The notes below the pieces were generated by a model that was not told the DNA's origin, searched no databases, and worked only from the letters and a program-made list of their open reading frames with translations. From NCBI GenBank assembly GCA_017540085.1, contig JAFYBQ010000030.1:1-64000 (forward strand): DNA of 64,000 nucleotides, written 5' to 3'. Source of the DNA: Synergistaceae bacterium. GTDB lineage: Bacteria; Synergistota; Synergistia; Synergistales; Aminobacteriaceae. The translations under genes were made by a program, and so were the position numbers. Shown here piece by piece: positions 1-10,700 of the stretch (position 1 is the stretch's first letter; the number at the start of each line of letters is the position of its first letter).

Positions 1-294
<294 letters not shown>

Positions 295-356
295 ACACTT
301 GTTCTTTCTTTCATGGCTGTGTTATGTGTTAATTGAAAGTGTGTTCAGGGAAAAAT

Positions 357-474
357 TATTGGTGACAAATGCGGCAGGGTCATACCCGGAAACATGCCGA
401 ACCCGGAAGTCAAGCCTGCGAGCGTTGATGGTACTGTGCGGGGTACGCACGGGAGAGCAAACCGTTGCCAGTTT
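357..474 (+). rRNA. 5S ribosomal RNA
   Basis: A stretch of about 118 nt carries the 5S hallmarks GCGGCAGGGTCATACCCGG and ATGCCGAACCCGGAAG, followed by a conserved 3' arm containing GGGAGAGCA. It sits about 60 nt after the 23S 3' end, in the normal 23S-5S order, and is followed by a rho-independent terminator. The ends were set by approximate pairing of TGG near the start with CCA near the end, so they may be off by a few bases. Confidence 0.93.
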
Positions 475-489
475 AGATTACATACAAGA

Positions 490-523
490 GAGGAAGTTCA
501 CTTATTGGGCTTCCTCTTTTTTT
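490..523 (+). terminator. rRNA operon terminator
   Basis: A 7-bp perfect stem (GAGGAAG at 490-496 with CTTCCTC at 510-516) and a 13-nt loop are followed by a run of seven T (517-523). It lies 16 nt after the 5S gene and would end the rRNA transcript. Confidence 0.9.
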
Positions 524-628
524 GTGTCACGCAATGTCATTGCATAAGCCTTCTGCGTAACTCTCATTGAATTGCACGGAGTCTTCATCACTCGGCTAAG
601 GATAATCGGCAACGAGGGACATATAGAT

Positions 629-3178
629 TTATGCAAAGATATTCCCGCTTGTAATGTCCTGCTCTGTATATAGGCGGTATTTTATTCCGCTTGCCCCGGC
701 AATTTCGCGAGTCGCATCAGTTTTCGCCTTAATCACAGAGCTGTCTATCATGTCTTCCCGCTTTACTTCTATGAGCCTGTAAGAGCCATCGTCCATTCTC
801 GCGCAGAAGTCAGGATAGTATTTCCGCAGCCTTCCCGATTCGGGGTCATAGTAGTACACCGACAAATCCCCCTGATCAGACGTGAACATTCCCGTGAAAT
901 ATATCTCTTTCACTTTATCGCTTGCTATTGCAATCCTCAAAAAATTTTTTCTCCGGCTTTGAGTCAAAACAATATGTATCGGCATGAAAACTTTTCGCGG
1001 CCTGTTCCTGTGAAAATTCGTCCCTCTTCACAACAAGATCATCTCTCGCGGAAAACTCATAACAGCCAGCATTACGCGGTTCACGCAGCAGGATAATTTC
1101 TTTGTCCTCGCTCTTCTGTTCTGATGTTACCTCAAACAATGCGCTGAATATTGCAGGAATGATAAAGTCATATATCACCTGATTGTATTGGTTGACGGCC
1201 TCAAGAACCGCATTAATCCCGTCTGCTGACTCCCGCAGAATTTTCGCCGTAAGAATGCAGGATATATTGAGATACCTCGCAATCTCTCCCGCTAGTGTCA
1301 ATTCGCTGTACTTCATGTTGTCCCGGAGACCGTCTGCGTTTTCCTTCTGCTGTGTCTTTTCATGGCCGAGAGTCCCGGCTGTGTATATTGTCGACTCGTA
1401 ACGGGACAAATCAGCGTCCCTCAAGCCGAAATCTACAGGCCCGGAATATTTTTTCTCCCTGAGCGTGTACTCATGCCATACCCTTTTCATAGTTATCTTT
1501 CTCAGCGGAGGTACAACACGCACTTGATACTTGCTACGACTCACTCCTGAAGTGCTGCCCAGTTCTTTTATGTCCATGTTGAAATTTTTGTGAAGCTCAT
1601 CATTCAGGGTGTCGAAATTTTCCTTTGACAGAAATACTGAAGCCGTTTGTCTTTCTCCCGTTATTGAACGTAAGCACCTCATTGTTGCCTGAAGGACAAA
1701 AATTTTTGAGCGCGGACTACGAAACATCGCGACTCCGAACAATGAACGGCAGTTCCATCCCTCTTTGCCCCTCTCAACAAGAATAATAAACTGCTTTTCG
1801 TTCCCGTCCGAGTCCTTCACGTCTAAATTGTTGAAGTCCCTGATGTCTGTATTGCTTGTGTATTTCGAGTCTCCCACATTCACGAGGATTTTTGACAGCG
1901 GTATATCAAGCTCCGACAAAATTTCCTCAAGCACAGGACGCACGATTTTTACAGCCTCATCAATTCCTGACGCATAAATAGCAAGTTTAGGGTTAAGCCC
2001 CTCGTATGTTTCACCGCCGTAAGAGTCCCAGAATCTTTTTACAGCAGCACGGAGAAATTCAGAGTCTTTCACGTTCTCGAACCCGATAGGCTTTGCGTCT
2101 TTGAGATAACCGCTCTGTATTGACTCCCTCAATCCGTAAGCATATACGACTTCAGGCAGTATTTGACTCTCAATGTACGGCGTTCCAGTGTAGTTATAGC
2201 ACCCGACAATTGATGTCTGTGCAGCAAGCGCATTTATTGTGTCGCGCAGGCTCGTTTTTTTCCCGCCCCCTGAGCGTATCTGCTTCTCAAGATCCGCGCC
2301 GAACAAGTGATGTGCCTCATCAACATAAACTCCCAGCTGCGGAAGCCTGCATAATTTCTCGAACCTCTGATTTCCCATGAGCGCAGAATCATCGCCCCCG
2401 CTTATCCCGTAAACCTCGGACAATATCGGAGTCTCAAAAAGTATTTGCGCTGATGCCGGCTGTTTGTGTCTCTTCCTCAGAATAATCTTCTGCGTGTTCG
2501 ATAGATTATGTTGAAGCGTGAACCGTCAAGAATGTTTAGAGTCGTTGCTGAGTCGTCAAGAAAATGAAAGGCAATATCCTCCAATATTCTGAGATACTCA
2601 GGCGGGACTACTTTCACTTTGTCGAAATTCTGAATCTCCCGCAGTGATTGAAGCACGGTTTTGTCAGGCGCAAAAATTAATGCGTTGTGGCAGAAAAGTT
2701 TGTCATCAGGATATTGATTAGCAAGCAGAAATTCATAAAATATGCACGCCGCCATGAGAATCGTTTTTCCGAGTCCCATCGTCAGCGCGTAAATGTAATT
2801 CGGGTAATCCTCCCGGTACTGCTTCATTCTGTTGAAAAGTGTGTCCGTCTGAAAGCTCACGGAAGCGTCAAACAGTCCGAGCTGCCCCCCGTCCCCGTAA
2901 TATGAAGCCTCCGAAAATTTCCCCCGGCGGTTTCTCCAATCGTCAAACATTTCGTAGACTTGCGCGTTCTGCATGAACTCCTTTATGAATATATACATGC
3001 TCAACGCCTCGAACTGCGGCCGCCTCAGAAACGCCGACTCGTTTTCCTCCGGGTCATTGTACGCGAGAAATTTTTTCGTCAGTGTCCTGTAGCTGCGTCT
3101 GATTCTCTTTCTGTCGTGTCGGTAAAATCCATAAAGTTGCATGTAAAATGAAAACTCGCTGTCAAATACCCCGGCCAT
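629..3178 (-). pseudogene. type III restriction enzyme Res subunit, frameshifted
   Basis: This is a DEAD/DEAH-box helicase-endonuclease subunit of a type III restriction system, broken into three frames. The first piece (3178 to about 2500) holds the Walker A-like motif MGLGKT. The second (about 2499 to 935) holds the DEAH box, with YVDEAHHLFG just after the break. The third (about 930 to 629) has the C-terminal nuclease signature YYPDF...YRLIEVKRED (PD-(D/E)xK type). Joining them needs one base at about 2499-2502 and one at about 925-945; the joined protein would be roughly 850 residues, normal for Res. ATG 3178 was chosen for the GGAGG 9 nt upstream; a TTG at 3199 is also open. The Mod remnant ends 1 nt before it. 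It is probably inactive, unless the two breaks are sequencing errors. Confidence 0.85.
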
Positions 3179-3179
3179 G

Positions 3180-3660
3180 TCATCGTACCTCCATTTCAAG
3201 AGACTCCGAGATGAGATCCGTTATCTTCACGCGAATCGTCCCGGCTCCGTCGGGTATCTCGTAGACTCCTGCGACTAATTCATTCTTTGCTGGTATGTCA
3301 ATCACAGAAGGCTGCATCACTGCCCCATCATAATTTTAATCTATCATGACAGAATGTCTTTTATCTCAACATCAATCTTGTATTTTGACAGTTCGCGCTG
3401 AAATGTCGCTTTCAAGTCAGGCTCATGACCCATGCAGACAATCAGCACTCTTTCTACTGGCTCATTCGGATTCTCGTCTTTCCTCTTCTCGTAGTCCTTG
3501 TAGGGGAGATTCGCTATCAGCTCGCTTAAATCTGCCTTAGTCGCGATTCTGTTGACGGGCATGATTTTTACCATTCTGCCGTCAAGCTCTCCGTCCCATA
3601 TGCTACTGCCCTGCGGAAATTCCTGAATGTCGAGTGCCTGAATGAGAATGCTCCGCGCCT
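3180..3660 (-). pseudogene. type III DNA methyltransferase Mod, C-terminal remnant
   Basis: Only the tail of the modification methylase survives. The piece at 3660-3344 encodes a stretch ending VERVLIVCMGHEPDLKA...IDVEIKDILS and then stops. The piece at 3337-3180 resumes with NYDGAVMQPSVIDIPAKNEL...AGTIRVKITDLISESLE, which is the usual Mod C-terminus directly upstream of res. From memory of the family, about 40-50 residues normally lie between the two pieces, so an internal deletion is inferred. The catalytic N-terminal part with the DPPY motif is absent, and nothing like it occurs before the esterase at 3899. It was once an operon with res and cannot now methylate. Confidence 0.75.
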
Positions 3661-3833
3661 AAAGCGGTAACGGCTTCTTTCTGCCGTGAGTTAGCATTCA
3701 CTGAATTATGCGCTCCCTTATGCGGTTGATTTATCCTGAAAGTTTGAGGAGACTTTATCATCAACACAACACTGTAAAGCACTTCAAAGGCTGAAACTCA
3801 CGAATGAATCCGGGTGCTTTTTTCTTTCCCTAA
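3661..3833. other. intergenic stretch without a recognisable gene
   Basis: Between the Mod remnant and the esterase no coding frame is convincing. A weak plus-strand hairpin (AAAGCAC at 3776-3782 with GTGCTTT at 3814-3820, then Ts) has a 31-nt loop and no obvious gene to serve. This may be leftover DNA from loss of the mod N-terminal part. Confidence 0.5.
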
Positions 3834-3870
3834 CAAAATAAAATCGGCTCCGACATTAATCAAGGCCGAC
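3834..3870 (-). terminator. esterase terminator
   Basis: On the minus strand, about 30 nt after the esterase stop, a TCGGC...GCCGA stem with a 16-nt loop is followed by TTTTATTTTG. Stem arms are at 3865-3869 and 3844-3848. The loop is long, so strength is uncertain. Confidence 0.55.
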
Positions 3871-3898
3871 TCGTAAAATTCTCTCTTCCCGCTATGCT

Positions 3899-4891
3899 CT
3901 ACTTCATGCCCTCTTTCAGCGCGTTCACATATTCATTCACAGCCCTAACGCTTATTGCCGCGTCAGTGAATATGGCCTCAAAAGCGTGAGTCCCTCCCGG
4001 AATCACATGCAGCTCAACAGGCACTCCCGCTGTCATGAGCCTTTGCGCGTAAGTTATTGCCTCATCCCTTAACGGGTCAAGCATCCCTACCATGATATAC
4101 GCAGGAGGAAGCCCGGACAAATCTTCAGCCAGCGCAGGCGACGCATACGCCGGAACATCATTGCTCACTCCGGCAAGATACATTTTCCACGCAAAAATGT
4201 TGAAGTCCCTGCACCATGAAACGCGGTGATCCTGAAGCTGATACGATGACGGCGTTATGCTCCTGTAGTCTAACATCGGGTACAGCGGCATCTGAAAGTG
4301 AATCGCCGGGCCTTTATTATCACGCGCCATAAGCGCAACGGAAGCGGCTAATCCTCCTCCTGCGCTCTGTCCTGCAACGGCAACACGGTCTTTTCTCACC
4401 GGCAGTTTTTCCGTCATCCACACTAAAGCCCCGTAACAGTCATCAACGTCAGCGGGGTAAGGGTGCTCAGGTGCCAGACGGTAATCAGGAGCTGCGACAA
4501 TAAAGCCGAGTCCGTCAGCAATCCTCAGCGATAAAGCCTCGTCTATCTCAGGAGTCCCAAGAATATGCCCGCCTCCGTGAAGCCACAGCAGCGCAGGATA
4601 TTCCTTCATGACCGTTTTCGGCGTGTAGACTCTGACGCGGAGTCCTGAAGGGAGAGTCTCATTGCGGACATTGACTCGTTCATTTTTGGGCAGCGATTCG
4701 GGAGACGGCGACATTCCCCGGCGCAGGGAGGGGAGAGTCTCATTGTTCAGCATGAGGGGGGAGCTTGCTTTGATGGACTGCTTAATCTCAGGGGCGGCCA
4801 TGTCAACAATATCCCAGGCAGGGAAATTTTCTGCTGACGTTATGCCGCAAAACAGCGCAAGTAATAATAATACAGTGCAAACTTTTTTCAT
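3899..4891 (-). CDS. secreted alpha/beta-hydrolase (HSL-family esterase)
   Basis: A 330-residue carboxylesterase/lipase of the hormone-sensitive-lipase (bacterial family IV) type. A Sec signal peptide occupies residues 1-20 (MKK start, hydrophobic core, cleavage near TSA/EN). The oxyanion-hole HGGG is at 105-108, the nucleophile elbow GQSAGG at 174-179 (Ser176), and the likely acid and base are Asp272 and His302 (in GGTHAFE). The family hydrolyses short-chain esters of acyl alcohols; the substrate here is unknown. The protein probably acts in the periplasm. AAGGAGG lies 12 nt before the ATG, a slightly long spacing. It stands alone between two pseudogenes and looks intact, so it is probably under selection. 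Confidence 0.9.
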   Translation of the reverse strand: MKKVCTVLLLLALFCGITSAENFPAWDIVDMAAPEIKQSIKASSPLMLNNETLPSLRRGMSPSPESLPKNERVNVRNETLPSGLRVRVYTPKTVMKEYPALLWLHGGGHILGTPEIDEALSLRIADGLGFIVAAPDYRLAPEHPYPADVDDCYGALVWMTEKLPVRKDRVAVAGQSAGGGLAASVALMARDNKGPAIHFQMPLYPMLDYRSITPSSYQLQDHRVSWCRDFNIFAWKMYLAGVSNDVPAYASPALAEDLSGLPPAYIMVGMLDPLRDEAITYAQRLMTAGVPVELHVIPGGTHAFEAIFTDAAISVRAVNEYVNALKEGMK

Positions 4892-4985
4892 GTTAATTCA
4901 GTGCCTCCTTTAGTACGCTGATATATTTGCCCATAATTTTAACGCAAATAGGCGCGTCCGGGAAAATAAATTCACACGCGAGTCA

Positions 4986-5686
4986 TTAATCTGATGATGG
5001 GACGGATAATCGTTCACGAAATCTGTCTGAGGGTACACAAGACTCCGGGGTGAGGTCAAAATATGGGACTTTTCCGGCTGAATCATGCTGTTGAGATTCC
5101 ATTCGGTGAAAGTTTCCGCTGACTATATTCCCGCCGTGAGGACTAGAATATTGTGATTTCTCCGCCGTGAAACAGATATAAGCACACAGGGGCTTCACGT
5201 GAAGAATGTACATTAGGCAGTCCCAGCACAGAGAGATTAACCCGAAAGGAACGAAAAACGAGAAATAATACGACTGGTTATAGTCAAACATGAAATCAAT
5301 ATTGCTGAAGCCGCAGCGGGACAATAAATTTTTCAGCGCAGGATAATAACAGCGGTCATAGTACGCGGGACGCTTTTCCCTGACGCAAGGTCAAACACTA
5401 TCTTTTCGTCAGAGTCATGATTATACGCAAGCTCTTCCGCCGAAATATCAAGCGCAACAATCTTTATGCCCGTAAAATTCCTGCATTCCCCGGCAAAAGC
5501 GCAGTGTTTCCCTCCGCCGATGTCAAGAACTGTTATTCCGTCAGCAAGATTTTTCTTTATCTGTCCGCAGTAATGGCTGAATGAGCTGTATTTTGTGTTC
5601 GGGAAAATTTTTGCGATTAATTTTTGCGATTAGTGAATGGCACTTCTTGTTGAAGTTTATAAACGCTCTGAGAGGGCTACTCATGG
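4986..5686 (-). pseudogene. class I SAM-dependent methyltransferase, disrupted
   Basis: The frame starts at ATG 5686, is broken by a 13-bp tandem duplication (5606-5631), and then resumes with a clear SAM-binding motif I (VLDIGGGKHCAFAGE) and LDISAEEL. Near 5390 the frame changes again: DLASGKSVP is followed in another frame by AYYDRCYYPALKNLLSRCGF, FDYNQSYYFSFFVPF and a KPLCAYICFTAEK end typical of sugar/lipid-associated methyltransferases. The middle of the domain (motifs II-IV, perhaps 80-90 residues by memory of the family) is missing. The tail after AEK looks like read-through. Only the 112-residue 3' fragment is open (4986-5324). The gene is dead as read. Confidence 0.7.
5606..5631. repeat. 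13-bp perfect tandem duplication
   Basis: AATTTTTGCGATT occurs twice back to back (5606-5618 and 5619-5631). Removing one copy restores an open frame from ATG 5686 through the SAM-binding motif of the methyltransferase pseudogene, so the duplication is the frameshifting lesion. Such duplications can revert by slippage. Confidence 0.9.
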
Positions 5687-5741
5687 CCAATCCCATCCAG
5701 CATTCAGACAGATACGCTACTACTAATTACACTATATAACA

Positions 5742-5771
5742 GAAAAAAACAGCCCCGGAAAATCCCGGAGC
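5742..5771 (-). terminator. argG terminator
   Basis: Read on the minus strand, GCTCCGG-GATTTT-CCGGGGC (7-bp stem with one G-T pair) is followed by TGTTTTTTT. It starts 13 nt after the argG stop codon. Confidence 0.88.
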
Positions 5772-5784
5772 CGCCGCAAAATCT

Positions 5785-7017
5785 CTACGCCTCTATCGGT
5801 ATTTCGGCCTCATCCTGACGCGGCCATGTCGATGTCCATGTCCTTACGGGCAATCCCCAGATGTTGATGAACCCGACAGCCGCAGAATGATCGAACGTGT
5901 CGCCATCCGAATATGTCGCAAGGTCGTGGCGGTAAATGCTCTTGGCCGTCTTGAGTCCCCTCACAACGCACTGACCCTTGAAGAGCCGCATTTTCACGAC
6001 TCCGTTCACATATCGCTGTGTGTCATTCACGAATGCGTTAATCGCGTCGCGCAGAGGCGAGAACCAGTAGCCCTCGTAGGTTAATTCCGCGAATCTCACC
6101 TCAAGCTCGCGCTTTGTCTTCAGCACCTGCTTGTCGAGCGTAAGAGTCTCCATTGCCCTGTGAGCCGCAAGAAGCACCGTTGAGCCGGGACACTCGTAGC
6201 ACTCGCGGGACTTGAAGCCCACTAGTCTGTCCTCAATCATGTCAATACGCCCGATTCCATGCCGGCCGGCTATCTTGTTGAGCCTCAGAATCAAATCCGC
6301 ACCGCTCATCCTTTCGCCGTTCATGGCCGCGGGAATCCCTCCCTCAAATTCTATCTCTATATATTCGGGAGTGTCGGGGGCTTCTAGTGGGTTGGCGGTC
6401 ATCTCGTAAGCGTCCTCCGGGGGTTCGTTCCACGGATCTTCAAGCAGCCCGCATTCTATCGAGCGTCCCCAGAGATTGTCGTCTATGCTGTAGGGGGATG
6501 ACGCTGTAGCCTTTACGGGGATTCCGTGCTTCTGCGCGTATTCTATTTCGGCCTCCCGCGTGAAATGCCAGTCTCTTACGGGGGCTAACACTTTGATTTT
6601 GGGATTTAGTGCCGTGGCGCAGACTTCTATTCTTACCTGATCCTGACCCTTTCCCGTACAGCCGTGGGCTACTGCTACTGCTCCTTCCTTGTTGGCGATG
6701 TCTACGAGGGTTTTTGCGATTAACGGGCGCGACAGTGCCGACACAAGCGGGTACGTTCCCTGATACATAGCGTTTGCCTTCAGCGCGGGATAAACGTAAT
6801 TCTCGGTAAATGTCTTCTTCAGGTCAAATATATATGCCTTCACCGCTCCGCTGTGCAATGCTTTCGATTTTGCGGCCCGAAGGTCTACATCCTTCTGCCC
6901 TACGTCAGCAGTCATTGTGATAACGTCATATCCCTGCTCTGTCAGCCACATTACTGCTACTGAGGTGTCAAGCCCCCCGCTGTAGGCTAATACCGCTTTT
7001 CCTTTCTTTTCCGGCAT
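5785..7017 (-). CDS. argG: argininosuccinate synthase
   Basis: This 410-residue cytosolic enzyme joins citrulline and aspartate using ATP, the penultimate step of arginine synthesis. The N-type pyrophosphatase P-loop AYSGGLDTS lies at residues 10-18, followed by the ITMTADVGQ segment. Family motifs AHGCTGKGQDQVR, NLWGRSIECG and YECPGSTVLL are present, and the length matches the family. GGAGGAAGG lies 8-10 nt before the ATG. It follows the site-2 protease gene by 68 nt; argH and the other arg genes are not in the window. No ARG-box-like operator was recognised in the 68-nt gap. Confidence 0.97.
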   Translation of the reverse strand: MPEKKGKAVLAYSGGLDTSVAVMWLTEQGYDVITMTADVGQKDVDLRAAKSKALHSGAVKAYIFDLKKTFTENYVYPALKANAMYQGTYPLVSALSRPLIAKTLVDIANKEGAVAVAHGCTGKGQDQVRIEVCATALNPKIKVLAPVRDWHFTREAEIEYAQKHGIPVKATASSPYSIDDNLWGRSIECGLLEDPWNEPPEDAYEMTANPLEAPDTPEYIEIEFEGGIPAAMNGERMSGADLILRLNKIAGRHGIGRIDMIEDRLVGFKSRECYECPGSTVLLAAHRAMETLTLDKQVLKTKRELEVRFAELTYEGYWFSPLRDAINAFVNDTQRYVNGVVKMRLFKGQCVVRGLKTAKSIYRHDLATYSDGDTFDHSAAVGFINIWGLPVRTWTSTWPRQDEAEIPIEA

Positions 7018-7085
7018 GTGATGATTCCTTCCTCCAATGAAATATTTTTGTGCTGTGTAATGATAATATCATACGGGGCGCAGTC

Positions 7086-7700
7086 CTAAAACGGCAGGAA
7101 GTACCACAAAATATTCATTATCGGCTCAAATATCACGTTGATTATTCCCGTCATCAGTAACACTAACAGTATAATCATCCCGTAACGCTCAAGCCAGTAA
7201 TAATATTCCATGTACCTGTACGGCAGGAACGCCTCAAGAACCCGCGAGCCGTCAAGAGGCGGAATCGGTATCAGGTTGAACGCCGCAAGTCCCATGTTTA
7301 TGCTTATCATCTGAATAATGACAGTAAGCCCCGCCCGGCCCGTCAGACCGTACCACCATTCCCCGAAATATCGCAGGAACAGCACCGATATTATTGCCGT
7401 CAGAATATTCCCCGCAACGCCCGCAAGCGAGACAATAATCAAATCCCGCTTAGGGTGCCTGAAATACCGCGTGTTAATCGGCACAGGCTTTGCCCATCCG
7501 AATCCCACGAACAATAACATCAATGTCCCGACAACATCAAAATGCGCCAGCGGGTTAAGCGTCAAGCGTCCGTATCTCTCCGCTGTCCTGTCGCCCACAA
7601 GGTATGCCGCAAGCCCGTGGCAAAATTCATGGAACGACAGTGCCCACAATAACGCCGGAACAGTCAGCAATAACGTAACAGGATCACGCAATAATCTCAT
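7086..7700 (-). CDS. small site-2 protease family (M50) membrane metalloprotease
   Basis: A 204-residue multi-spanning membrane protein of the compact M50 type. The zinc-binding HEFCH (HExxH) is at residues 24-28, and the second signature NLIPIPPLDGSR (NxxPxPPLDG, supplying the Asp ligand) lies near residue 142. Six hydrophobic segments can be seen and there is no PDZ domain. The family cleaves within membranes; the substrate is unknown. Its start overlaps the stop of the large AsmA-like gene by 4 nt, so the two are translationally coupled. That suggests envelope work rather than a link with argG. Confidence 0.92.
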   Translation of the reverse strand: MRLLRDPVTLLLTVPALLWALSFHEFCHGLAAYLVGDRTAERYGRLTLNPLAHFDVVGTLMLLFVGFGWAKPVPINTRYFRHPKRDLIIVSLAGVAGNILTAIISVLFLRYFGEWWYGLTGRAGLTVIIQMISINMGLAAFNLIPIPPLDGSRVLEAFLPYRYMEYYYWLERYGMIILLVLLMTGIINVIFEPIMNILWYFLPF

Positions 7701-10700
7701 CTTCTGAATAAATCCCCCAGTCCTTTCTGTATTCCCTTCCGCAGTTCTTCCTTCAGGCGGTCTTCTATTTTCTCACGTGTCGTTTGATCCGGCTGAGTCT
7801 GAGTCGGAGCAGGCGTATTCGTCTGAGGCTGTGAAGGCGTTTTCGGCTTGACGTTGAGAATCTCTGTTGCCTTGTCGATTACTTTGTCCCGGAGGCTTTC
7901 GGGCTTCTTCTCCTGTTTCTGCTGACTGGTGGACGGTGCCGGAGTCGTCTGTTTAGCGTCCTGTTTTGCGGCAGGCTTTGCGTCAGTCTTCACTGTTGAT
8001 TCGCCAATCTTCAGCCCGGAGAACGCGAGACTGTCCGCACGTCCGTGAATCCTCAGAGTTATGACCCGGAAATCTCCCGCAGAGGCATTCTCCTGCGCTC
8101 CTTTGAGTCCGCCCTTCAGGAAGGCTTTTACGCTGTCCCCGAATCCTGAAACGCCCCCCTTCAGCAATGACTCTATTCCGCCTTTCGCCCCTCCCTGTAT
8201 CGCGTTGATTAGCTGGTAATTCACGCTCGACTCTGTCATGAAGTCCATCGTCATTTTCTCACCCGCAAAATTTATTGTCCCATCGCGGGAAAGTTTTGCG
8301 TACTTATACAGCGCGTCATTCTTCACGGCGTTCACTATTGCCCCGGCCCTTACGGTTAATTTTCCCGTCTGAAGCATCATAGGGGCGTTCACGTTCGCGA
8401 ATCTCAGGCCATCAGATTTATGTATTCTCGTGAAGAGGTCAAGCCATTTGAACCCCGTAATTTTCCCCTCGCCCATCGAGAAATTACCAGTGCCGGAATA
8501 TGTCAGCTTGTCTTTTGCCGACCCTGCAATCTTGAACGTTAATTTTCCCGCGCCCGAAATTTTACCCTCAAGAGGCCCGGCCATGTCCTGAATCAGGCTG
8601 TTGATGTCGAGTCCGTCAGCAGAAATTTCATCCGTGAATTTCATTGTGCCTGTGCCAAACGTGAGACTGTTATTCAGAGTCCCGCCGTAAAATTTCGCCG
8701 TTCCTCCCTTTGACGCAAGACTATTCCCCGAAAATGTCAGCGGTATGTTCACGTCCGACAGCTTGAGGCCGTTTGCTGAGACTGACGGAGATTTGAGCGT
8801 CCCCGAAAGTTTGCTGATGTTACCGGAAATTTCAGCCGTGAGATTTTCCGCCGTGATACCTGACGCAGTGAGAGCAGGAATATTCGCCGATAACGTCATG
8901 GCCAGGTCAGCGTTTTTCCCAGCAAGACGGAGAGTCCCGGAAAGTTTCCCCCTCACATCAAGCCCGGACGAACCCGCGAGCGTCTCAAGAGACAGCCCCG
9001 AAAATTTGAAGCTGAAATCAAGCGGAGATTTCCCCGACATTGATGCCGTTCCCGCTCCCGTGATTGTGCCTTCACCGCTGTGTGCTGTGAGTCCTCCGAG
9101 AATTATATTGTCGCCGTTCTTGCTGACGTTCGCATTTGCCCCCGTGAAGGTTATCCCGTTTGCTGTTATGGATTTGGCCGAGAGATTCGCGCTTATCTTC
9201 TCCATTTTCGACAAATCTCCGTCAAGCGCGGTGGTAACCTCTAAACCTTTGGCCGTGATTATGTGCATTGCCTGCAAGTTTTCTGACTGTGCCAAGAGTC
9301 TCACAGAGGGGTTATTGATGTCCCCGGTGATTCTGAGTCCGGCGTTGATTGAGCCTTTGAGCTTGTAGCCGTCAATATCGGGCACGTATTCTCTGAGGGC
9401 TGAAGGTGTCATTGTGATTGTCGCGCTGAGGTCAAGCACGGGATTTGAGGGTATGCCGGAGATTTTCCCGGAGACTTTTACGGGCATTCCGTTTAGTGTG
9501 CCTTCCGTCTTTCTGATGGTTAATGTGTTTCCTGAGTACGCGAAATTTATTGCCGGGTTCATGATTTTCTGATCCCATCCGCTGAACTCAGGACTGTTAA
9601 TCGCTCCCGTAACATTCGGTTTTGAGGCAGTACCTTTCACCGTAACAGAGGCCGTAATTTTCCCGGCTAACTTGTGCTGAGGCGCGTCAGGTATCATGCT
9701 TTCGATCCGTTTTACGTCAAGCCCGGCGATTTTTGCGGTGAGATTCATATTCGGCACTGTGAGAATTGATGAGACTTTCCCGTTGATATATCCCTGCGCC
9801 CCCTCGAACGTGAATTTTCCGTCAACGTTGGCCGTGTCGCTTTTCGACAGCTTCATTTGTGCGCGTATGTCCGTCAGCGTATGGCCGTCATATGACACTT
9901 TCGGGGCGGTGAGGTTCACCAGTCCGCTTAACGACTCAGGAGTCCCGCTTATGTTCACGCTGAAGACCGAGACTTTTCCGCCTAACGCTTTAAGTCCGGG
10001 AACGCCTAATATCTTGTCCATGTCATTCAATGCTGCCTCGCTGCCGTCAAGTTTTACAATCATTGAGACTGGCTGACCCGTACGGAACGCCGCGGCTATT
10101 TCGCCCTGAAGCGGAATGTTGAACGCGCTGGCCTGAATGTTGCTGACTGATATACGGTTCTGCGAGTATATGATATTCGCGCTGGCACGTTCGACGGGAT
10201 AGCCGTAAAATTTCGCGCCCATGTAGTCGAACGCCCCGGAGACTCTCGGATCGTCCGCAGTCCCGGAAATGTCCGCAGTAAAATCTGCCTTCCCGGAAAA
10301 ATCTTCAGCCCTCAGCAATGCAGGGTACAATGCGGTGATTTCGGCCATGTCTAACTCTTCCGCCGACATATGAACGTCAAGACTCGCGCCGTTAATGCCC
10401 CCGGTGGCGATAATCTTCCCGGAGCCTAAATACATCTCGGAACGGTTGACCGCTGTCAGGCTCTCCATGTCAATATTGCCGTTAAGGGGAAGACCGTTGA
10501 TTTCAGCGTCAACATCAACATTCAGATTCACGACATCAGCAATGATTCTGCGGACACCGAGAACCCCTAGCCGCGAGGAAAAACGGCTGTCCATAACGCT
10601 CACACGGTCGACAGGGAGATTCGGCATTCCGTCTTCAGCATAAGCAGGTGAGGCCGTGAATGATGATGAGATTTCTGCGGGGGCTGACGGCGATTGAAGG

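Noticed and set aside
3776-3820. Plus-strand hairpin with T tail
   Set aside because: A 31-nt loop and no plus-strand gene upstream; kept only as a note in the intergenic entry.
8745-9368. 207-residue plus-strand frame inside the AsmA-like gene
   Set aside because: Antisense to a real gene, no ribosome site, composition typical of a shadow frame.
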